Below the pieces are notes generated by a model. That model did not search any database and had not been told where the DNA came from. It saw only the letters and a program-made list of their open reading frames with translations. The position numbers were made by a program, and so were the translations under genes. Below are positions 18,483 through 27,260 of a stretch of 64,000 nucleotides of DNA, in pieces. Position 1 is the first letter of the stretch. Each line of letters opens with the position of its first letter. The stretch covers positions 58,516 to 122,515 of the forward strand of contig JAFTLL010000001.1 in NCBI GenBank assembly GCA_017456015.1. Direction: 5' to 3'. This DNA is from Clostridia bacterium (GTDB taxonomy: Bacteria > Bacillota_A > Clostridia > Oscillospirales > Acutalibacteraceae).

Positions 18483-18533
18483 AAGCGCACTCCCTTACAT
18501 AACCATTATACTGCAAAGAAGAAGAAATATCAA

Positions 18534-20420
18534 CTAATCCAACTCTTTTTTGCCGGTGTACAATTCATAATAACGGCCTTTTTGCTTTAATAAATCATCG
18601 TGGCTGCCGCGCTCAATAATTTCTCCGTTCTCCAAAACCATGATGGCATTGGCATTGCGTACGGTGGAAAGTCGGTGCGCAATCACAAAGGTGGTACGGT
18701 CCTTCATTAAGCGGTCCATACCGTGCTCAATATGCCGTTCGGTTCGCGTATCCACCGAGCTGGTGGCCTCATCGAGCACCAATATCGGCGCATGGCTGAT
18801 AGCGGCACGCGCAATGTTCAGCAGCTGTCGCTGTCCCTGCGAGAGGTTGGTGCCATCACCGGTCAATACAGTATCATAACCCTGTGCCAACCGCCGGATA
18901 AAGCTGTGCGCGCTGGCGGTTTTGGCTGCTTCGATGACCTCCTCGTCGGTCGCATCGGGACGGCCGTAACGAATGTTCTCCATTACCGTTCCGGTAAACA
19001 GGTGGGTATCCTGCAAAACCATCGCGATATTTTTGCGTAGGACATCGCGCCGGATATCCCGAATAGAAACGCCGTCAATGGTGATTTCACCGTCGTTAAT
19101 GTCATAAAAACGGTTTAATAAATTGGTGATGGTGGTTTTACCTGCACCGGTTGAACCGACAAAGGCAATTTTCTGTCCCGGCTTGGCATAAAGGGAAATG
19201 TTTCTCAAAATGGTTTTGTCGGGGTTGTAACCAAAGGTTACATTTTTAAACTCTACATAGCCGCGCATATCCGGCATATCCTTCGCGTCTGCGGCATCAG
19301 CTTCCTCCGGTGGGGTATCCATGATTTTGAATACACGCTCTGCGCCGGCCAGGGCGGAGAACACGGTAGACATCTGCATCGACAGTTCGTTGATGGGTCG
19401 GGCAAACTGACGGGAAAAGTTAACAAAAATGGAAAGACCGCCGACATCAAACCGTCCCAGCGCACATAAAACGCCGCCGATACCGGCGGTAAGCGCATAG
19501 CATACTTGACTGATGTTGCCCATAATCGGTCCCATAATGCCGCTGAAAAATTGCGCATACATCTGTTTGTCGCGTAAGTCTTCATTTAGTCGGGAAAACT
19601 CATCAACACAGGTTTCCTCATGATTGAACACTTTAACGACCTTTTGTCCCGAAACGGTTTCCTCAATATAGCCGTTTACCGCACCCAGGGCGGCCTGCTG
19701 TGCAACATAGTATTTGCGGCTCTTTTTGGCAATTAAAGCGCCGCCTTTTGCGAAGATAGGCAAAAAAGCAATTGTAATCAGTGTGAGCCAGGGATTGATA
19801 TACAGCATAATTGCCAGGGTGCCAATCAGAGTAACCGAACCCGAAATCACGCTGACCAGCGAGGAGTCCAGCATGGTACCGATGTTGTCGACATCGTTGG
19901 TAAATCGGCTCATGATTTCGCCGGTGGTTTCATTATCAAAAAAGCGCACAGGCAGGCTTTGCACCTTCTTAAATAGGTCATTTCGTATGGCCTCAATGGC
20001 GTTTTGGGAAACGCCCAACATAAGGCGATGCTGTATATAGGTGGAAAATACAGCGGTCAGATATATCGCCCCCATACCAAGTAAGGCAAATACCAAGTAG
20101 GATAATTTTTCTGCGACAGAGCCGCTGTCATATGCGATTTTGTTGATGATTGGGCGCAAAAGGTAGGAACCGGCCAGATTGGCCCCGGTGCTCAGCAGCA
20201 TCAAAAGCAGAACGAAACACATTCGCAGCTTATATTTGCTTACATAGGCAAATAGGCGAGCAATGGTTTTTTTGGTGTCTTTGGGTTTACCACCTGCCAT
20301 ACCCTGGCGACCGCCCATGCCGCGTTTTGGCCCCGGTGCCGGCATAGCCCTGCCGCCTTTTTGAGGTTCGCTTTCTCGGTTGTACTGCATTTTTAAGATT
20401 TCTAAGGAACGGCCGGCCAT
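18534..20420 (-). CDS. heterodimeric multidrug ABC exporter, catalytic-site subunit
   Basis: A 628-residue fused membrane domain (six helices, about 60-345) plus ATPase domain. Walker A is GSTGAGKTT, the signature is LSQGQRQ, and Walker B with the catalytic Glu is ILVLDEATSSVD. The first 50 residues are a Gly/Met/Pro-rich, probably unstructured extension. The gene overlaps its partner by one base (TAATG). In exporters such as TM287/288 or BmrCD one subunit keeps the catalytic Glu and the other does not; this is the Glu-bearing subunit. Controlled with the MarR gene at the operon head. Confidence 0.88.
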   Translation of the reverse strand: MAGRSLEILKMQYNRESEPQKGGRAMPAPGPKRGMGGRQGMAGGKPKDTKKTIARLFAYVSKYKLRMCFVLLLMLLSTGANLAGSYLLRPIINKIAYDSGSVAEKLSYLVFALLGMGAIYLTAVFSTYIQHRLMLGVSQNAIEAIRNDLFKKVQSLPVRFFDNETTGEIMSRFTNDVDNIGTMLDSSLVSVISGSVTLIGTLAIMLYINPWLTLITIAFLPIFAKGGALIAKKSRKYYVAQQAALGAVNGYIEETVSGQKVVKVFNHEETCVDEFSRLNEDLRDKQMYAQFFSGIMGPIMGNISQVCYALTAGIGGVLCALGRFDVGGLSIFVNFSRQFARPINELSMQMSTVFSALAGAERVFKIMDTPPEEADAADAKDMPDMRGYVEFKNVTFGYNPDKTILRNISLYAKPGQKIAFVGSTGAGKTTITNLLNRFYDINDGEITIDGVSIRDIRRDVLRKNIAMVLQDTHLFTGTVMENIRYGRPDATDEEVIEAAKTASAHSFIRRLAQGYDTVLTGDGTNLSQGQRQLLNIARAAISHAPILVLDEATSSVDTRTERHIEHGMDRLMKDRTTFVIAHRLSTVRNANAIMVLENGEIIERGSHDDLLKQKGRYYELYTGKKELD

Positions 20421-22159
20421 TACTGCTTCGCCTCCTTTTCTATCTGGGATTCGTAAATTTCCTTGTAATCTGCGTTGTTTTCGAGTAGTTCGGCGTGGGT
20501 TCCGATACCGGTGATTCTTCCATCATTCATCACAATGATTTTATCCGAATCCACTACCGAGCCGATACGCTGGGCAATAATGATTTTTGTAACATCTTTC
20601 AGGGTGGTTTTAAAGGAACGGCGAATCAAAGCCTCGGTGGCGGTGTCAACCGCGCTGGTGCTGTCATCTAAAATCAAAACCTTCGGTTTTTTCAGTAAAG
20701 CGCGCGCAATACAAAGGCGTTGCTTCTGTCCACCCGAAACATTCGAGCCGCCCTGGCCGAGCTGTGTTTCATATCCATCTTTAAAACTGCGTACAAAACC
20801 GTCAGCAGCAGCGGCTTCGGCGGCGGCACGCATTTCCTCGTCGGAAGCATTTTCATCGCCCCAACGTAGATTGTCTGCAATGCTTCCCGAAAACAGGACA
20901 TTCTTTTGCAGAACTACACTGACGGCATCACGTAGCGTTTTGAGTTTGTAATCCTTGACATTTACACCGCCGATACGCACCTCGCCGCTATCGACATCAT
21001 ACAGCCGGGGCAGCAGGGAAACCAGGGTGGTTTTTCCGCATCCGGTCGTGCCGATGATGCCTACGGTTTCAGCCGAGCGAATCGAAAAGTTAATGTCTTC
21101 TAAAACATCGTTTTCGCCGTCGCTTTGGTATTTGAAATTTACATTTTCAAATACCACCGACCCGTCTGCTACCGGAATATCGGTATGCACATGGGTGTCT
21201 GTGATGTCCTCTTTTTCATTCAAAACTTCTTTTATGCGCTTGGCCGATGCCATGGCGCGGGAGCTCATCATGAAGAGCATAGTGACAAACATCAAGGACA
21301 TTAAAATCTGCGTAATGTAATTTACAAAGGAAATCAAATCGCCCGGCAGCATACCGGCAATAACAATTTGCCGTCCGCCGAACCAAATAACAGCAATGGT
21401 GGTTAAATTCATGAAAAGCATCATCAAAGGTTGCATGAAAATCATAATCTGCATCGCACGCATACCGGCCGTTTTGAGGTCGCGGTTGGCCTGACCGAAT
21501 TTTCGGTTTTCAAAATCCTCGCGAACAAAGGATTTTACCACGCGTATATTGGTAATGCTTTCTTGAATGTTGGCATTTACACGGTCAATGCTCTTTTGCA
21601 TTTGGTTGAAACGGGGAAAGGCAATACGAATCAGAATGGCCTGTGTGCCTAAAATCACAGGCATTGCAACCGCCAAAACAATTGAAAGACGGGGATTGAT
21701 AATGACCGCCATAATAACGGCACCAATCAACATTCCCGGTACACGCAGGCACATTCGAAGCAGCATGTTAACAAAATTTTGCAGTTGCGTAATGTCGTTG
21801 GTTAAACGGGTGACAAGCGAGCCGGTGCTGAATTTATCGAGGTTGGAAAAGGAAAACTTTTGTACCTTTTTATAAACATCCTTGCGCACATCGGCCGCAA
21901 AGTTCACCGAGGCTTTTGCACCGAAATAGGCACCGCCGACACCGCCGGCCAGCATGATGAGTGCACAGAGAATCATCAGACCGCAAACGGCAAGAACATA
22001 ACCGACATTTTTGTCGGCAATGCCGTTGTTAATAATATCACCAAAGAGTTTGGGCATAAAAATTTCACCCAGCACCTCTACAATCATGCACAATGGGCCG
22101 CAAATAAAATATTTACGGTACGGCCGTACATAGGGCATCCATTTTTTCAAAAGAATCAC
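20420..22159 (-). CDS. heterodimeric multidrug ABC exporter, degenerate-site subunit
   Basis: A 579-residue half-transporter with six membrane helices and an ATPase domain. Walker A is GTTGCGKTT and the signature is VSGGQKQRL. The Walker B end reads LILDDSTSAVD: the catalytic Glu is replaced by Asp, as in the degenerate site of TM287-type subunits. It overlaps the MarR stop by ATGA and the partner start by one base, so the three genes form one unit. Likely exports drugs or lipids; the substrate is unknown. Confidence 0.88.
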   Translation of the reverse strand: MILLKKWMPYVRPYRKYFICGPLCMIVEVLGEIFMPKLFGDIINNGIADKNVGYVLAVCGLMILCALIMLAGGVGGAYFGAKASVNFAADVRKDVYKKVQKFSFSNLDKFSTGSLVTRLTNDITQLQNFVNMLLRMCLRVPGMLIGAVIMAVIINPRLSIVLAVAMPVILGTQAILIRIAFPRFNQMQKSIDRVNANIQESITNIRVVKSFVREDFENRKFGQANRDLKTAGMRAMQIMIFMQPLMMLFMNLTTIAVIWFGGRQIVIAGMLPGDLISFVNYITQILMSLMFVTMLFMMSSRAMASAKRIKEVLNEKEDITDTHVHTDIPVADGSVVFENVNFKYQSDGENDVLEDINFSIRSAETVGIIGTTGCGKTTLVSLLPRLYDVDSGEVRIGGVNVKDYKLKTLRDAVSVVLQKNVLFSGSIADNLRWGDENASDEEMRAAAEAAAADGFVRSFKDGYETQLGQGGSNVSGGQKQRLCIARALLKKPKVLILDDSTSAVDTATEALIRRSFKTTLKDVTKIIIAQRIGSVVDSDKIIVMNDGRITGIGTHAELLENNADYKEIYESQIEKEAKQ

Positions 22160-22590
22160 TCCTGTTTTTGCTTTTGTAAATTGTATTCTGCCACGCGGGA
22201 TAAAAGACGCATCAGTTCTTTGGAATCCGCTTCGCCTAAAAAATCAACCAAATGCTCTATATCGTTTTGGCGGCAACGGTCCATCTTCATTACAATGCCC
22301 GCGCCTTTTATCGTAATAGCGACAAATACACTTCGCCGGTCATTTTCATCGGTCTGCTTACGGACATAACCCAACGCTTCCAACCGGTTGACCTGTTGGG
22401 TAATAGATGAGCGTGTAACGCCAAAAGCGTCGCTGAGCTGTGAAATGGTTGGATTTATTTTGCTGTTGTGCTTTAAATAAATTAAAATCCCGATTTCGTT
22501 AGAATGCAGTTCGCCGATTGACGGCGGCTTAATTCGGGTGTTTTGCAGTTTGTTTAAGCAGCTTAACAGTTCCGCGGCAATTGTGCGCAT
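22156..22590 (-). CDS. MarR family transcriptional regulator
   Basis: A 144-residue winged-helix protein. The recognition-helix region reads ISQLSDAFGVTRSSITQQVNRLEALGYV, followed by the wing (DENDRRSVFVAIT). It heads the exporter operon and lies just after a perfect inverted repeat at 22603-22631, which suggests autorepression relieved by a ligand exported by the pump. GGAGGG sits 6 bases before the ATG. Confidence 0.88.
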   Translation of the reverse strand: MRTIAAELLSCLNKLQNTRIKPPSIGELHSNEIGILIYLKHNSKINPTISQLSDAFGVTRSSITQQVNRLEALGYVRKQTDENDRRSVFVAITIKGAGIVMKMDRCRQNDIEHLVDFLGEADSKELMRLLSRVAEYNLQKQKQE

Positions 22591-22602
22591 AGATTTCCCT
22601 CC

Positions 22603-22631
22603 AAATAGTTAATTAAATTGCTTAACTATTT
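22603..22631 (-). promoter_or_regulatory. candidate MarR operator
   Basis: A perfect inverted repeat with 10-base arms (AAATAGTTAA/TTAACTATTT) spaced by 9 bases. It lies between a -10-like TAAAAT on the minus strand and the ribosome binding site of the marR gene. Confidence 0.7.
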
Positions 22632-22718
22632 TAGCATATTTCACGCAGAAAATGTTACCAAATTATAAACAATAATAAAAAAGCTGGATTGCCGGTTTTG
22701 TGACAATACAGCTGGCTT

Positions 22719-24206
22719 TTATTGCAAATGGGAAAGGGGGGATAGGTCTAATCCGTCACAGGCGGAAAAGAAGGGCAAGAGGGCGCGGAGCATTGTGTCC
22801 ACACCGCCTGGCGCGTTGCTTTCTACGTTAAAGGGCATAATCGGGTCATGTACGCTCATGCGCAACAAGAAAAAGCCCTCAGCAGTGGATACGCGGACAC
22901 CCTCGTAGTTGTCATCGGCAATTTTCCATTCCGGATTTTGCCCGGCAAATTGTGTTAAGGCCTGTAAGACTTTTTGTCCGTAGCCTTTAAAATCCGCTTC
23001 TGTAATCGCAAAACGGATTTCCTTTTCCTCGGCAGGGGTTTGCAGGCTATCGGTCAAGCTATCTAAGGTTTTGCCGGCGGCACGCAGAGCGGCCAGGCGA
23101 ATGATAATTTTTGTTACCAGATAGGCACCGTCGTCCAGAAAATAATTTTCTTTCAAAGCGGCATGGCCGCTGGTTTCAATGGCAAGCGGTGCGTTTTCCC
23201 CCTCTGCGCAAAGCCGCTGTGCCTCGTCGATTACGTTTTTATAACCGCGCTTAAAACGGTGATGGCGACCGCCTAAGGCGGTAATAAAGGCTTTCAGTCC
23301 GTCGCTGGTTACGCTGTCGGTTACAATCGTACTGCCCGGCTCATTTTCCAGCACAATAGCGGCGGCCAATGCAATCAATCGGTTGCGGTTAATCGAAGAG
23401 CCGGTTTGGTCAACACAGGCGGCACGGTCCACATCGGTATCAAAAATCACACCGAAATCCGCCCGAGAGGCTTTTACGGCATTGGAAATACTGGCCATCG
23501 CAGCGGCATTTTCGGGATTCGGTATATGGTTGGGGAACATCCCGTCCGGCTCTAAAAATACGCTTCCGGAGGTGTCAGCACCCAGCGGTTGCAAAACCTT
23601 TTCGGCATAAAATCCACCGGCGCCGTTGCCTGCATCTACCACGATGTGAAAGCCGGCCAACGGCTGTTCGTTCTCCTGCTTTTGCAAGCCGCGGCAGATG
23701 ATTTGCCGTAAATGGGCGCAGTATGTATCCATAAAGGCCAGCGGTTCGGCAACCGGCTCGGCTGCCGGGACAAATGCGTTTTGCTCCGCCAAGTCCAATA
23801 TGGTGTCCAGCGTTGTGCTGTTTAATCCGCCGGAGGGCAAAAAGAATTTCAACCCGTTTCGGTCGGACGGGTGATGGCTGGCCGTAATTTGTACCGCCGC
23901 CGACATATCGGCCAGCACGGTGGTCATAAACATGGCAGGTGTAGAGGAGAGACCGCAGTCAAAAGCGGAAATCCCCTTGCTGTGCAGGGCCGCAATGACC
24001 TGCTTTTTAATGCGTTCGGCGCTGATACGGCAATCGTGCCCTACGGCTACCCGCAAGGCACCGTTTGTCTGTTGTTTAATATAATCTGCAAAACCGCAGA
24101 CGATGCGAAAAACCGCCGCATCGGTCAAGGTGATGTCACGACCGGATACCGTACTGGCTACACCGCGAATATCGGTTCCGCTTTTTAATGCTCTTAATTC
24201 GCTCAT
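22719..24206 (-). CDS. phosphomannomutase/phosphoglucomutase family enzyme
   Basis: A 495-residue alpha-D-phosphohexomutase. The active-site Ser lies in TASHHPSDRNG (about residue 105), the metal loop is FDTDVDRA (about 260), and the sugar-binding loop is ETSGHAALKENYFLDDGAY. The C-terminal phosphate-binding domain ends the protein. The start ATG 24206 (MSELRALKSGTDIRG) has GGAG upstream; a longer frame to 24296 overlaps the small membrane protein gene and is rejected. It interconverts hexose 1- and 6-phosphates for surface polysaccharide precursors; mannose versus glucose preference cannot be told. Confidence 0.88.
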   Translation of the reverse strand: MSELRALKSGTDIRGVASTVSGRDITLTDAAVFRIVCGFADYIKQQTNGALRVAVGHDCRISAERIKKQVIAALHSKGISAFDCGLSSTPAMFMTTVLADMSAAVQITASHHPSDRNGLKFFLPSGGLNSTTLDTILDLAEQNAFVPAAEPVAEPLAFMDTYCAHLRQIICRGLQKQENEQPLAGFHIVVDAGNGAGGFYAEKVLQPLGADTSGSVFLEPDGMFPNHIPNPENAAAMASISNAVKASRADFGVIFDTDVDRAACVDQTGSSINRNRLIALAAAIVLENEPGSTIVTDSVTSDGLKAFITALGGRHHRFKRGYKNVIDEAQRLCAEGENAPLAIETSGHAALKENYFLDDGAYLVTKIIIRLAALRAAGKTLDSLTDSLQTPAEEKEIRFAITEADFKGYGQKVLQALTQFAGQNPEWKIADDNYEGVRVSTAEGFFLLRMSVHDPIMPFNVESNAPGGVDTMLRALLPFFSACDGLDLSPLSHLQ

Positions 24207-24214
24207 AATGGCTC

Positions 24215-24349
24215 CTATCCGAAAATAAGTTTGGCGGCAAATGCGCCAATTAAAATTAACCCCAGGCAAATGGCCGTCCATGCAAGCACATACCAAAACA
24301 ACTCCCAGGGCTTGATTCTCTTGGTTTTCTTTGCCTTTTCCATTTGCAT
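24215..24349 (-). CDS. 44-residue single-helix membrane protein
   Basis: A short gene not explained by its neighbours: ATG 24349 behind a perfect GGAGG site, stop TAG 24217-24215, 8 bases before the phosphohexomutase start. The product begins MQMEKAKKTKRIKPWE (very basic), followed by one hydrophobic helix of about 25 residues rich in Trp, Ala, Leu and Ile and a short end KLIFG. The positive N-terminus predicts a cytoplasmic N-terminus. Good ribosome binding site, spacing and composition argue that it is real. I know no family. Confidence 0.7.
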   Translation of the reverse strand: MQMEKAKKTKRIKPWELFWYVLAWTAICLGLILIGAFAAKLIFG

Positions 24350-24364
24350 AAAACTGTCCTCCGA

Positions 24365-24385
24365 TTCATTGATAGTATCAATGAA
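24365..24385. promoter_or_regulatory. 21-bp palindrome upstream of the phosphohexomutase operon
   Basis: Ten-base arms (TTCATTGATA/TATCAATGAA) around a central G. On the minus strand it overlaps a possible -10 (TACTAT, 24372-24377) whose -35 would be TTGCTG (24394-24399, 16-bp spacer). A candidate operator; the regulator is unknown. Confidence 0.55.
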
Positions 24386-24494
24386 AGTATGGACAGCAAA
24401 TCTATATTTTATTTACAAAAGGCGTTTTTTTATATCCAACAATCTGTCCTGCTAATAAAATGGTATAAGGAGAATAGCAGAATGGAGTTCGTTT

Positions 24495-25016
24495 ATGATA
24501 GTGAAATTTATCGATAAAAAAATGAAAATTGTATTGAATGAGAAAGAAATGCGGCAAAATCCGCTTTGCATAAAAATTTTAGATGCCTCTCCGGCTGAGG
24601 CGCGAATCGCACTGTTGCAAATTTTTAAAATTGCCTGCAAGCGGGTGGGGGTTTGTGCACCAACCAACCATTTGTATGTTGAGGTTTATCCGGAACCCGG
24701 CGGAAAATGCACGATATTTTATGCGCCGGAACAAAAATTACCCGGCGGGCAGCTGGTGTTGGTCTTTTCTCGTATGGGTGATGTGTTGGACTTTATCGCC
24801 AACTTAAAACAAGAGAAATACAATGCCGTTTCGGCTGCATTATATACCGGAAAACAAATTTATTTATGTCTGGACGCTTATGACAGCGAGTTGCTCACCG
24901 TAGGCAAGGAATACGCCACGCCGATGTTTAACCGGCGCAAAATTGCCAATTTGTTGGAACAAAGTGAGCTTCTGTGGGAACAGGTGCCGTTAGTGGAAAT
25001 CAGTCAATATTTATAA
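24495..25016 (+). CDS. MecA-like adaptor protein (tentative)
   Basis: A 173-residue soluble protein. The N-terminal part (MIVKFIDKKMKIVLNEKEM) and the C-terminal part (FSRMGDVLDFIANLKQ ... LYTGKQIYLCLDAYD) resemble the two ends of MecA/YpbH adaptor proteins, which present substrates to ClpC. No single motif proves the call. The gene stands alone and its last 17 bases overlap the end of rpe on the other strand. If correct it would target unfolded or regulatory proteins to ClpCP; otherwise it is an unknown protein. Confidence 0.45.
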   Translation: MIVKFIDKKMKIVLNEKEMRQNPLCIKILDASPAEARIALLQIFKIACKRVGVCAPTNHLYVEVYPEPGGKCTIFYAPEQKLPGGQLVLVFSRMGDVLDFIANLKQEKYNAVSAALYTGKQIYLCLDAYDSELLTVGKEYATPMFNRRKIANLLEQSELLWEQVPLVEISQYL

Positions 25017-25647
25017 TCGCTTTGGCTGCTTCTTCAAGGTCAGGCATTTTGAAAAGGGCACTGCCCACAACCAGCACCGTGGCGCCGGCATCAACGGCCA
25101 GCTTGGCGGTTTCCATATTGATACCGCCGTCAATCTCCAACTCTACCGAAAGTCCCTGCCGCTGAATCTCTGCCGAAAGTTTTTGCAGTTTTTCCAGCGC
25201 GTTCGGCATAAATTCTTGACCGCCGAAACCGGGCTCTACCGACATAACCAGTACCATATCGCATAGCGGCAAGAATTCGTAAATGGCCTCGGGCTCGGTT
25301 TTCGGTTTGATGGTCAGACAGGATTTACAGCCCAGTGTGCGAATTTTTTGTAAGGTTTCGGCCACGGGTGAGCCGGCCTCATAGTGAAAGCCCAGCCAGT
25401 CGGCAACCTTGGCAAAATCCTCTATGTAGCGGTGCGGCCGGTCAATCATCAAATGCACATCCAGCGGAAGGCAGGTGTGCTTTTTTATCGAACGGATGAC
25501 CGGAACGCCGAAGGAAATGTTCGGCACAAAAATACCGTCCATAACATCCATATGCAACATCTGTGTTCCGGCATTTTCCAATTGTTTTATGGCTTTTTTC
25601 AGTTCTAAATAATCCGCGCCCAATATACTGGGTGAAAGCTTTGCCAT
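25000..25647 (-). CDS. rpe: ribulose-phosphate 3-epimerase
   Basis: A 215-residue TIM-barrel enzyme of the pentose phosphate pathway, cytoplasmic. Signatures are LSPSILGADYLELK, HMDVMDGIFVPNISFG (metal His and Asp), HLMIDRPHRYI, MSVEPGFGGQEF and EIDGGIN. The length is normal. It is convergent with, and overlaps by 17 bases, the MecA-like gene. Confidence 0.95.
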   Translation of the reverse strand: MAKLSPSILGADYLELKKAIKQLENAGTQMLHMDVMDGIFVPNISFGVPVIRSIKKHTCLPLDVHLMIDRPHRYIEDFAKVADWLGFHYEAGSPVAETLQKIRTLGCKSCLTIKPKTEPEAIYEFLPLCDMVLVMSVEPGFGGQEFMPNALEKLQKLSAEIQRQGLSVELEIDGGINMETAKLAVDAGATVLVVGSALFKMPDLEEAAKAIINID

Positions 25648-25728
25648 ACCCTCAACTCCTGCGATATCTTTCTGCTTTTAAGTGTAACCGATATTTGTAA
25701 AAAAAGCAACCGGATTTTGACAAATGTC

Positions 25729-25757
25729 TTGTTTTTTTATGGGTAGTATATTATAAT
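25729..25757 (+). promoter_or_regulatory. predicted promoter of the sulfhydrylase gene
   Basis: TTGTTT (25729-25734), 17 bp, TATAAT (25752-25757). No SAM riboswitch fold is visible in the roughly 60-base leader. Confidence 0.5.
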
Positions 25758-25823
25758 AAAAAAAATTGAGTAGGACGGACAAAACAATATTGCCGCCCTG
25801 CAAAAAATGCGGAAGTGATTGTA

Positions 25824-27098
25824 ATGAATTTAGAATCCATTTGTGTGCATGGCGGCTGGAAACCGAAAAACGGCGAAGCCCGAGCCCTGCCGATTTGCCA
25901 AAGTACTACCTTTAAGTATGAAGATGCCGAAAATATGGCTGACCTTTTCGACTTTAACGCGGCAGGCCATTTTTATACCCGTTTGAGCAACCCGACACTG
26001 GAAGCGGTAGAGCAAACCATTGCCGATTTGGAGGGCGGGGTAGGCGCAATGCTGACCTCCTCGGGGCAAGCGGCGACCTCTATGGCCATTTTGAATGTCT
26101 GTAAAAGCGGCGACCATGTGATTTCCTCCAATTCCATTTACGGCGGCACCTTCAATCTGTTCAACGTTACTTTGCGCAAGCTGGGGATTGAATTTGATTT
26201 TATTTCCTGTGACGCGACCGATGCCGAGGTCGAAGCCTTGATTCGCCCTAATACCAAGGTAATTTTCGGTGAAAGTTTGGCCAATCCGGCACTTACGGTT
26301 TTTGATATTGAACGCTTTGCGAAGATAGCCCATAAGCATGGGATTCTTTTGATGGTTGACAATACTTTTCCGACGCCTTATAACTGCCAGCCCTTTAAAT
26401 GGGGTGCTGATGTAATTGTACATTCCACCTCTAAATATTTAGACGGCCATGCGGTATCGCTCGGCGGTGTCATTGTAGATTCCGGTAACTTTGATTTTCA
26501 GGCCAGTGAACGCTTTAAGGATTTCTGTGCGCCGGACGATTCTTATCATGGTTTGCAATATGTTCAGCATTTCGGTAAGTCGGCCTTTATTGCCAAGGCC
26601 AGAGCGCAGATGATGCGCGATTTCGGCACGCAGATGTCGCCGAACAATGCGTTTTTGCTGAATCTGGGCATCCAAACCCTGCATCTGCGTATGCAGCGGC
26701 ATTGTGAAAACGCCTTGCAGGTTGCAAAATTCTTGCAAAACCACCCCAAGGTAGAATGGGTGCGTTTCCCCGGCTTGAAGGACAATCCTTATTACGATTT
26801 GGCGAAAAAATATATGCCCAAGGGCACCAGCGGCGTCATTTCCTTTGGGATTCGCGGCGGCCGTGCCGCGGCGGCAAAATTCATGGAAAACACCGAGCTG
26901 GCCGCAATGGTCATCCATGTGGCTGATGCCAAAACCTGCGTTCTGCATCCTGCCAGCACGACCCACCGCCAATTGAGTGACCAACAGTTGCAGGATTGCG
27001 GCATTACCCCCAATCTTATCCGTATGTCGGTCGGTATTGAAAATGCCGATGATATTATCGCCGATATAGAAAAAGCCCTTTCGGTTTGCAACGGTTAA
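25824..27098 (+). CDS. metY: O-acetylhomoserine aminocarboxypropyltransferase (sulfhydrylase)
   Basis: A 424-residue PLP enzyme of the Cys/Met metabolism family, which makes homocysteine from O-acetylhomoserine and sulfide. The N-terminus ESICVHGGW, the region TSSGQAATSMAI and the PLP-lysine region HSTSKYLDGH (Lys in STSKY) are typical. The C-terminal half retains HPASTTHRQLSD, seen in the long MetY subgroup rather than in the shorter cystathionine synthases. ATG 25824 is preferred, with GGAAG at 25811-25815. It stands alone with its own promoter and terminator. Confidence 0.9.
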   Translation: MNLESICVHGGWKPKNGEARALPICQSTTFKYEDAENMADLFDFNAAGHFYTRLSNPTLEAVEQTIADLEGGVGAMLTSSGQAATSMAILNVCKSGDHVISSNSIYGGTFNLFNVTLRKLGIEFDFISCDATDAEVEALIRPNTKVIFGESLANPALTVFDIERFAKIAHKHGILLMVDNTFPTPYNCQPFKWGADVIVHSTSKYLDGHAVSLGGVIVDSGNFDFQASERFKDFCAPDDSYHGLQYVQHFGKSAFIAKARAQMMRDFGTQMSPNNAFLLNLGIQTLHLRMQRHCENALQVAKFLQNHPKVEWVRFPGLKDNPYYDLAKKYMPKGTSGVISFGIRGGRAAAAKFMENTELAAMVIHVADAKTCVLHPASTTHRQLSDQQLQDCGITPNLIRMSVGIENADDIIADIEKALSVCNG

Positions 27099-27112
27099 AA
27101 AAGAAAAACAGT

Positions 27113-27147
27113 GACCGACGCTTTGTGCAAAGCGTCGGTCTTTTTTT
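27113..27147 (+). terminator. terminator of metY
   Basis: A 13-bp stem (27113-27125 with 27128-27140) followed by seven T. Confidence 0.88.
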
Positions 27148-27193
27148 GTTACAAATTGCAATAAAATTCGGCAAATTGTAACAAAGTTTTTAT

Positions 27194-27222
27194 TTGACGG
27201 AGCAACCAAACAGGTATAAAAT
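27194..27222 (+). promoter_or_regulatory. promoter of the polysaccharide deacetylase gene
   Basis: TTGACG (27194-27199), 17 bp, TAAAAT (27217-27222). Confidence 0.65.
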
Positions 27223-27260
27223 AAAGACATACAGTTATACTACGCAGGGGGGCGGTTTTT

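Noticed and set aside
25758..25823. SAM or other riboswitch before metY
   Set aside because: The leader is only about 60 bases and shows no conserved riboswitch core.
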